Origin: Aquilaria yunnanensis
Lineage: Eukaryota; Streptophyta; Magnoliopsida; Malvales; Thymelaeaceae
Assembly (NCBI GenBank): GCA_039654915.1
Contig: CM077600.1
Span: 72,301,992-72,365,991, forward strand
Direction of reading: 5' to 3'
Length of the DNA: 64,000 nt
Position numbers and translations under genes: made by a program
The notes under the pieces: generated by a model
Seen by the model: the letters and a program-made list of their open reading frames with translations, nothing else
The model's database searches: none
Told to the model about the DNA's origin: nothing
In this document: piece after piece, positions 57,642 to 64,000 of the stretch
How the letters are laid out: each line of letters begins with the position of its first letter
Position numbering within the stretch: position 1 is the first letter of the stretch

Positions 57642-58960
57642 TACACTATGGAGATCATTTCTATGTGTCGAATGTTGAAATACTTAGGCTCAAGTCCTAC
57701 AGAAAGCACATAGTAGCACTTTGAATGTTCACCCTAGTGTTAGTAAGATGTATCATGATCTGAAGACGCATTTTTGGTGGCCAGGACTTAAAAGGAATGT
57801 GGGAGGACATGTGGCAAAGTGTTTGACACGCCAAATGGTTAAAGCTGAACATCAGAAACCAACAGGTGGCCTTCAAAGTTTACCTCTTCCAGTGAGAAAA
57901 TGGGGGTCCATTGCTATGTATTTCCTAGTAAGATTGCCAAATACTTGGAGTTAACATGATGCTATATAGGTAGTGGTTGATCGGCTAACGAAGTCGACAC
58001 ACTTTATACCTAACAAGATTACTTATACATTGGAGAAGTTAGATTAGTTGTATCTCAAGGAAATTGTGAGACTCCATGGTATACCGGATTGGATTATATC
58101 TAATAGAGATCCTCGGTTTGTGTCACGAATTTGGAATACTTTTGAAGAGGCATTAGGGAGCAAGGTTAGTCTCAATACCGCTTTCCATCCTCAGACTGAT
58201 GGGCAGTCTGAAAGAGTAATTCAAACTTTGGAGGATATGTTATGTATGTGTGCTATTGGTTTTAAAGGTGATTGGGATAATCATTTACCACTGATTAAGT
58301 TTGATTATAATAACAGTCATCAAACTGTTAAAGGTATGGCACCATACGAAGCTTTGTATGGAATGCGTTGTATGACGCCCCATTGTTGGGTAGACCCTGC
58401 AGACAAAGTAGTTATTGGTCCTGAAATCATAGCTGATACCACAGTTAAGATCAAGTCAATCTAGAAACGGATTAAGGCAGCCAATGACCGGCAAATTAAG
58501 TATTCAAATTTGAGAAGAAGAGATTTGAGTTTTGAAGTTGGGGACAAAGTACTTCTTAAAGTGTCTCTAATGAAAGGAGTTACCCATTTTGGGCAGAGGG
58601 TTAAGTTAGGCCCTAGGTACATTGGACCTTATGAAGTTTTGGAGCGAATAGGGAGAGCTGCTTATCAGTTCGCATTACCACCTAACCTATCCCAAGTGCA
58701 TAACGTGTTTCACGTTAGTCTACTCAGAAAATGCACAATAGATCTGGGACAGGTAATTAGTTCTTCAGTGGTACGTTCTCAGGAATACTTAATCTATGAA
58801 GAGAAACCTGTTCAAATACTTGATAAGCAAGTCAAGAAACTTCGAACTAAGTGGATTCCGATGGTTAAGATCCTTTGGTCAAAACCATAGTGAGGGGGAA
58901 GCTACCTAGGAAATGCAGCAGGATATGCTAAAAAGATATCCTAGTATTTTTCCAAAATTG
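57642..58960 (+). pseudogene. Gypsy integrase and chromodomain-like tail (damaged)
   Basis: Continuation of the gypsy pol. A zinc-binding N-terminus is suggested by M-Y-H-D-L-K and C-L-T-R-Q (57745-57840). The catalytic core reads SIAMYFLVRLP, where the first Asp (M-D-F) is Tyr, then NRDPRF, where the second Asp (S-D-R-D) is Asn. The Glu in QSERVIQTLED is present. The C-terminal domain (58540-58740) has V-G-D-K-V-L-L-K-V and G-P-Y-E-V-L-E-R-I-G. The chromodomain-like tail carries E-E-K-P-V-Q-I-L-D, a one-base shift near 58885, then E-G-E-A-T, a TAG in place of Trp, and Y-P-S-I-F. Two catalytic residues are lost, so it is inactive. Confidence 0.87.
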
Positions 58961-58986
58961 CAGCGGAATTTGGAGGACCAAATTGC

Positions 58987-59001
58987 AGAAGGAGGGGAGA
59001 A
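58987..59001 (+). other. Polypurine tract of gypsy element
   Basis: AGAAGGAGGGGAGAAG lies immediately upstream of the 3' LTR start. Confidence 0.75.
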
Positions 59002-60975
59002 GGTTATGGCTCTCCTAGTGGGAAGCACGCTTGAAGGAGGTAAAGTGCTCTAAATCAAGTTTGAAACCTTAATTCAAGTTTACATAGCAAGAATAGAAAA
59101 GTTTAGCAAAGTTAACTAAGTTTGAATAAGGTTAAGGCGCTAAATGAGGTTCAGGGGCAAAATGGTAATTTTTACATCCTGAATAGTTGGGCCAGATCCC
59201 AAGTGGTTAAAATGAATTTTTATGACTTAACTTTTAACTTTAACCCAAACTTGATGAAATAAACAAGGATTAATCAAGAACAGCTAAGGTTACCAAAAGT
59301 TGGGGACTTAAGTGTATCATGTCTAATACTTTGATGGCTTAGATTAAAAATAGTGTTATAAAAGGGTAAAGTGGAGGGGTGGCTGCCATAAACCCGAGTT
59401 CATCCTCTCCCCCCTCATTTTTTCATCCAATTAAGTTTGAAATCAAAGTTTTTTGGTGAAAAGAGAAGCCATCATAAGTATATAGGCCATTGAGAGCTTA
59501 TTTCAAGCATAAAACCATGGTTTTGGAGCTTGGAAGCATGTTTTCTCCCATCCCCTATTTTTAGTATGATGTAAAAAATGTGTTCTTGATTGACTTCAGG
59601 TTTATTGGTTAGTTAGGAGCTTGGGTTTTGGTTAGAAAGTAAGAATTTGATGTTTGGTGCCTATGTTTTGCTTGGAACTTAGGTGGTGCTTTGGTGAGCT
59701 TAGTGGATTGGAAGAGTGCTTGATTCTTGCTTGTTACTTGGAGTTGAGGTAAGGGAGTTGTATTTTCGAGTTCAATTAATGCTATTGGAATGAGGTTGCT
59801 TAAAGAATTAATTCTAGCAATAACATTAGTTAGTGGGCAAGGTGGAATCATGGTGGACTTGAGGTTTGTAAAAATTGGAATGATGTTATAATGCATCATA
59901 GATTGTCTTGTGATAGTTGGTTGTGATCTATGCAAAATGTTTTACATGTATGTGAAGTTTAGAGGCTAACCAAGCATGGTTGATATGTTTGGTAAGTGTC
60001 CAAAGTTCATAGTAGCAAAATCTGTGAAAATTCTGTAGATTCACAGATTGGTGACGCGTCGCCAGTTTTGTACCACTGTCCATGATGCGTCGCCAATACT
60101 AGAAAGTTGGCAGAACATTACGAGCTATGGCAAAGTGTCGCCACATGTATGTTGGCTAAATTTTCCAAGTTTTGTTAGGAAGGTCAAGAGGAGACCTAAG
60201 GGGGTTCTTAGGGTACCTTGGGGCCTAAGCGTTCCGTGGGTACTCCAAGACTTTCAAAAGTCCTTTGAGACCTAGGAGTTTTCTTAAGTTTTGTAAAGTT
60301 TTATGGTTACTTATACCATAAGTAAGAAAACTAGTTTATTAAGGATCACAACTAAGTACCACTAGCTAGGGTGGAAGGTTTAAAACCCTTGGCGACCTAG
60401 CCATGCCGTTAGCCGCGAGGTTGCAAGGTTAAACCTTAGTGCACCTAGTTATTTGTTGGTCAAGTAACAGTATTAACGAGAGTCTTGCTTTGGCTGCAGA
60501 GCCTAGTAGCACTTGGACAAGGGTTTTTGTATCTCGCCACTGGAACTTGCATCCAAGGTGGGAGTTAGTTTAAGAAGATTTCAGTTGAGGCTTGTATATA
60601 TAGTACTCTTAATTGCCTCTATTGTCTATGTTTTGAGGCGTGCTAGACTCTAGGGTTGCTCTTGGGTGAGGGCATTAGTCTACTTTATGTATGAATGCTC
60701 CCACACAGTTGTTATGTGTAGTAAACTCATATAAATGTTGATTTTGTTTGGCTATTTAAACTTATTTTCTATGGAAATCTCTTGGTGAAGTCAATGTTTT
60801 ATGGTTTTTGTTTATCCAAGACAAAGCATGAAGAGCATGCATCTTGCATATTCTAGGTTAATCAACTAGCATCATAGAGTTTTGATTCGCACATATATTT
60901 AACTAGCCAATTGCAATCCATCGTAAGACTAGCTCTCACAGTACTCCTGGGCAGGGGCCAAGGACGGTCGTGTCA
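59002..60975 (+). repeat. Gypsy element, 3' LTR (deleted version)
   Basis: Aligns with 37537-40008. Compared with it about 440 bp are missing at 60450, plus about 60 bp in the palindrome-repeat region near 60150. Ends GTGTCA before the duplicated CTTAC. Confidence 0.88.
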
Positions 60976-61482
60976 CTTACTGCCCAACCTAAGAGCAGAC
61001 AGCTAATGCATTCCACTTATTGAATAGGGTTTTACGGTCAGTTCGTGACCCCTGGATACCAAAGGCGTCCTTGGGGTGATCTCATAGTTCCTATGTGGTG
61101 GAGATGGTAGGGTTGGTCTATGGATTTTCATTTTATTTCCTTTTCCACATTTCACTCAAAGGGTTGAAGAGAGATAGTGCTTCAAGTTGTTCGCAAGGGC
61201 CAACTTGATCTTCTTCCGTAAGAGTCCCAGATGAGGGAACCTAGGGGTGCCGTTGATTCTAACTACTGTCCATGGACAATCCATACTAGATCTGACTAGC
61301 CAACTATCTTACCTCCTCTACATGTTCTTAACAGCTCATCTTTGCTTCAGCAGAGTTTTTCAGTGGCACGTTTCGGTTCTTTTCCTTGTTACTTAGAAAA
61401 AGTGAGCCATCGGTTTTGGTACAAGATACTATCATTACCGCCTAAACAATTAGACACCCAACCCATAATTGCAACAACCCAA
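60976..61482 (-). other. trnA-UGC intron, 5' part
   Basis: Plastid group II intron sequence continuing from 37536. It contains phrases complementary to CAGGGGTCACGAACTGACC and GGAACTATGAGATCACC, which match the plastid trnA intron. Confidence 0.8.
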
Positions 61483-61520
61483 TTACAAGAGCAAAGCTTT
61501 ACCAGCTGATCTATATCCCC
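61483..61520 (-). pseudogene. trnA-UGC: Plastid trnA-UGC exon 1 (decayed)
   Basis: The minus strand begins GGGGATATAGATCAGCTGGT and ends CTTGTAA, matching plastid tRNA-Ala with changes in the D-stem (C to A) and in the anticodon TGC, which now reads TGT. The acceptor start is intact. Together with exon 2 at 37189 it is a split, dead copy. Confidence 0.85.
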
Positions 61521-61583
61521 CTAGCGAAGTGGAGCATGCATGAAGGAGTTAAATGCTTCTTTTATTCTTCTTATTGGGGCAGT

Positions 61584-61618
61584 AGGGCCATCTTAGATTT
61601 GAACTAGAGACCTTACTC
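61584..61618 (-). pseudogene. trnI-GAU: Plastid trnI-GAU exon 2 (decayed)
   Basis: The minus strand contains GAGTAAGGTCTCTAGTTCAA and ATCTAAGATGGCCC, corresponding to the variable region, T-arm and acceptor end of plastid tRNA-Ile with several C-to-T and G-to-A changes. It pairs with exon 1 at 62578. Confidence 0.82.
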
Positions 61619-62577
61619 GTGAAGTAAATCATTGCACCTACGGTCCAACCAATTGGGAGAGAATCAATAGATTCCTTTTTGGGAGCGATTCATCCTTCCC
61701 GAACATAGCATACAACTCTTCGTTGCATTGCACTCTTTAAGTGTGCTTGTTCCCCTTTTTTTCCTTACCACGGCAAGTATTTGTGAAGTATGAAATAACT
61801 TTGATGGGAAGAAAAAGAAAAAAGAAGTCATTAAGAGTCCTTCTTGGCCCAACCCTAAACATTCTAAGATCCTTTTTCAAACCTACTCGTATTTCAATTC
61901 AAGAGATAGATAAATAGGCACATCCCATTACACTGATCGGGGGTGCTCGTAGTGACTAAGGGGTTTGAAGACTAAGAAGTGAATTATTTATCAGCCAATC
62001 ATTCATCTTATGGTTAGATCTAATCCCTTGCTCCATGTGGAAAGGAAAAAGAATTTCACACTCTTCCTTTTGGGAAGAGAGGATTAGGAAAATCCTATTG
62101 ATTGTAGCTTTCTCTAGACCTTCGGGAAAAGCATGAAAAAAAAGGCTTGAATGGCACGATCCCTTTGTCACCCCAGAATAAAAGAGGCGATCTCATAGTT
62201 CTTGGTCTATGAAGATATGTTGTTACGTGCTCCATTTAATTTTCCCATTGAGGTCAAACCTAAACCTGTGCTCGAGAGATAGCTGTCCATACACTGACAA
62301 GGGATGTATGGATTATCGAGAAGAAAGGAACCATGGTGGTCCTACCCAAACCGCCTAGATCTCATGAGTGAATAGAAAGTTGGATGTACATTGGATCTCA
62401 CCTGAATCATCCCATCTATCCTCCCAAGGAGAAGTTTGGTTTCAAAGCCCAATTAGTACAAGAGAAGTACGTCATGCTAATGTGCCTTGGATGATCCACA
62501 TCTCAAGGTCGGACGCTGATGAGCACACTAAACTATCCATGTGGCTAAAAGCCCTCACAACCTAGGAACAATGACGC
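61619..62577 (-). other. trnI-GAU intron
   Basis: About 0.95 kb, the usual length of the plastid trnI group II intron, recognisable throughout, for example in the complement of AATCTATTGATTCTCTCCC near the 3' end. Small open frames inside (61664-61852, 61956-62171, 62368-62565) are not genes. Confidence 0.82.
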
Positions 62578-62614
62578 TATTATCAGAGGCATGCTCTACC
62601 ACTGACTAATAGCC
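62578..62614 (-). pseudogene. trnI-GAU: Plastid trnI-GAU exon 1 (decayed)
   Basis: The minus strand reads GGGCTATTAGTCAGTGGTAG and AGCATGCCTCTGATAAT: plastid tRNA-Ile 5' half with one base lost in the D-stem (TTAG-TCAG for TTAGCTCAG) and transitions in the anticodon stem. Confidence 0.82.
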
Positions 62615-62907
62615 CATCGTGCGGGCCTCCCATCGGGGGCTCGCTATGCCAAAAGTGAGAGAAACTTCATCCCTCTCTTTCCTTTTTACACCTCCATGTC
62701 ATGACACAAGAGGGACATGGGGGCATAGAATGGGATCCTATCAACTTGTTCTAACCGAGGATAATAAGCTCATGGGCTTCATCTTACTTCATTGTCAAAA
62801 AATGAAAGAAGACTTCCATCTCCAAGTTGAACTTAGATGTAGCTCGCTTCTTTTTAGGTGTGAAGTAGTGTTAAATCAAAATACCTAACAAGCATTAGTT
62901 CTCCCTT
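62615..62907 (-). other. Plastid rrn16-trnI spacer
   Basis: Matches the plastid spacer between rrn16 and trnI, including the complement of GGAAGTCTTCTTTCATTTTT near 62810. No gene expected. Confidence 0.78.
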
Positions 62908-63497
62908 AAAAGGATATCTAGCTGTACCTTCCAATATGGCTACCTTGTTATGACTTCACTCTAGTCATTAGCCTTGCCTTCGGCATCCCCCTTATTGTGG
63001 TTAATTTAACAATTTCGAGCATGGCCGACTTCCATAGTGTGACGAATGGTGCGTACAACACCTGGGAACAAATTCATCATCGTATCATTGACTAGCGATT
63101 ACTAACAATTTTGGATTCATGCAGGTTAGTTGTAGCTTGTAATCTAAACTAAGGATAGGTTTTTGGGGTTAGCTCACCCTTGCGGGATCACGTCCTTTTG
63201 TCCCATCCATTGTAGCACGTGTGTCACCTAGGGCATAAGGGGCATAATGACTTGGCGTCATCCTCATCTTCCTCTGACTTATCACTAGCAGTCTGCTTAG
63301 GGTTCCAAACTCAACGGTGGCAATGAAACATGAAGGTTGTGCTCATTACAGGGCTTAACCCAACACTTTATGGCATGAGCTCACGATAACTATGCACCAC
63401 CTGTGTCCGCATTCCTGAAGGCACCCCTCTCTTTCAAGAGGATTTGCGGCATGTCAAGCCTTGGTAAGGTTTCTCGCTTTGCATCAAATTAAACCAA
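62908..63497 (-). pseudogene. rrn16: Plastid rrn16 fragment (3' 40%)
   Basis: On the minus strand the sequence starts at TGGTTTAATTTGATGCAAAG and covers the last 590 bases of plastid 16S rRNA. It includes the complement region around CACACGTGCTACAATGG and the 3' end near CATAACAAGGTAGCC. The plastid rather than mitochondrial or bacterial origin follows from the trnI-trnA-rrn23 context and the shared 3' tail. The terminal GGATCACCTCC is damaged (three bases lost), removing the anti-Shine-Dalgarno sequence. The 5' 900 bases are absent, and similarity ends sharply at about 63497. Confidence 0.9.
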
Positions 63498-64000
63498 TAG
63501 CTATCTTTCATATCCAAGACAAAGCAGCAAGGGTTTTCTTTCTTGAAACAACGGCCTACGAAGGCAAGCTTACTAATCAATCCCAGAATGATCAGTAATC
63601 TTTGCTTTTCCTGTTACACATTGTTACTGCTTCAACAAATAGGAAAATTACAGTATAAAGGCATAATGGTTATAAACTATTATATAGCAAGATTTTCCCC
63701 ATAGTGAATGGAATGTGGGCAGTAAAGTGTATAATCTACACCTCCTTAAAAGATCCACACAATGGTTACTTGACCCTCAAGAAAACCTTAAAGGATTCCT
63801 TGGTCAACAAGTAACCTATGGACTTTATTGTAAGATTTCAAGACTTGGGTACTCAATTGTACAACTTTAAAAGAGAGGTTTTAGAGGGATTTGAATGATA
63901 TGGAAGTAATTTTTGGAGGCTAAATTGCATAAAGGAAACAAAGGCTATTATTCAAGAACTTAGGAGAACTTGGTTTACAATTGTTCACAAAAACAACATA
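63498..64000. other. Flank of the plastid insert
   Basis: Sequence after the rrn16 break point is AT-rich and shows no gene, RNA or element end. It is probably the nuclear flank or another rearranged insert. Confidence 0.45.

Larger units (their letters stand above)
37532..60980 (+). mobile_element. Chromovirus-like Ty3/gypsy element nested in plastid DNA
   Basis: This element runs 37537-60975 on the plus strand with LTRs 37537-40008 and 59002-60975 and duplication CTTAC (37532-37536, 60976-60980). The internal order is primer site, gag, knuckle, protease, RT, RNase H, integrase and a chromodomain-like tail, as in Tekay/Del-type chromoviruses. Two younger elements interrupt it: copia copy 2 (43057-49478) in the RNase H region and a Tat-like element (49851-57636) between RNase H and integrase. 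Without them the element would be about 9.2 kb. The right LTR is about 500 bp shorter than the left, mainly through one deletion of about 440 bp near 60450. Confidence 0.9.
36815..63497 (-). other. Plastid rrn operon insert (NUPT), split by a gypsy element
   Basis: Two segments (36815-37536 and 60976-63497) together give a colinear 3.2-kb piece of the plastid inverted repeat on the minus strand: 3' rrn16, spacer, trnI-GAU with intron, trnA-UGC with intron, spacer, 5' rrn23. Gene order and sequence match the plastid operon. The two segments meet in the trnA intron, where the 23.4-kb gypsy element lies with its CTTAC duplication. Decay by transitions and small indels shows that this is not living plastid DNA. 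It probably entered the nucleus directly or by way of the mitochondrion. Confidence 0.9.

Noticed and set aside
62908..63497. Functional bacterial or organellar 16S rRNA gene
   Set aside because: Only the 3' 40% is present, the terminal anti-Shine-Dalgarno region is damaged, and the tRNA genes next to it are broken.
36815..63497. Window could be plastid or mitochondrial chromosome
   Set aside because: Nuclear-type LTR elements with target duplications are nested in it, and the plastid genes are decayed.

Overview
This window looks like an intergenic, repeat-dominated stretch of a plant nuclear genome, most probably a eudicot. It is AT-rich with long intron-less non-coding tracts. It carries plant-type Ty1/copia and Ty3/gypsy retrotransposons, Mutator-like (MULE), hAT and CACTA DNA transposons, a TRIM-like mini-retrotransposon, and a decayed piece of the plastid ribosomal operon. 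I found no convincing intact host gene. Every protein domain I recognise belongs to a mobile element or a relic of one.

Layout. Positions 1-3220 hold a decayed minus-strand gypsy element (RT, protease, zinc knuckle, gag), broken by a hAT-like element at 458-1343. From about 4020 to 16030 lies one decayed plus-strand MULE transposase, cut into three pieces by a nearly intact minus-strand copia element (4627-12913, perfect 5-bp target duplication) and by a CACTA-like element (13346-15154). Positions 16030-33875 are AT-rich sequence with small elements: a TRIM-like element (18918-20103), a foldback MITE (20247-20597), a Ds-like hAT deletion derivative (21841-23141), CACTA fragments (about 25560-26014 and 29624-31541), an unclassified inverted-repeat element (27571-29129), and a copia 5' LTR plus gag (32429-33875).

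Positions 33876-36814 are unassigned and may be of organellar origin. Plastid DNA starts at about 36815 (5' end of rrn23, trnA-UGC exon 2). It is interrupted inside the trnA intron by a 23.4-kb gypsy insertion (37537-60975, target duplication CTTAC), and then resumes with the rest of the trnA intron, trnA exon 1, trnI-GAU and the 3' part of rrn16 up to about 63497. The interrupting gypsy element is a chromovirus-like element on the plus strand. It was itself invaded by a second, 5'-truncated copia copy (43057-49478) and by a complete but non-autonomous Tat-like LTR element on the minus strand (49851-57636, target duplication AATAC).

How the parts relate. The nesting gives a relative chronology: plastid DNA transfer, then the gypsy insertion, then its copia and Tat-like guests; and separately the MULE, then the copia and CACTA insertions. 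The two copia copies belong to one family. Copy 1 has LTRs about 98% identical by eye and a gag-pol frame of 1315 codons broken only by five in-frame stops. The most unusual coding object is a multi-exon open frame antisense to the Tat-like element (51714-54212). Three predicted introns each keep the reading frame, and it resembles the plant 'putative gypsy type transposon' domain with a coiled-coil tail. I see no new defence or regulatory system here. The value of the window is in its nested insertions and in that antisense gene.
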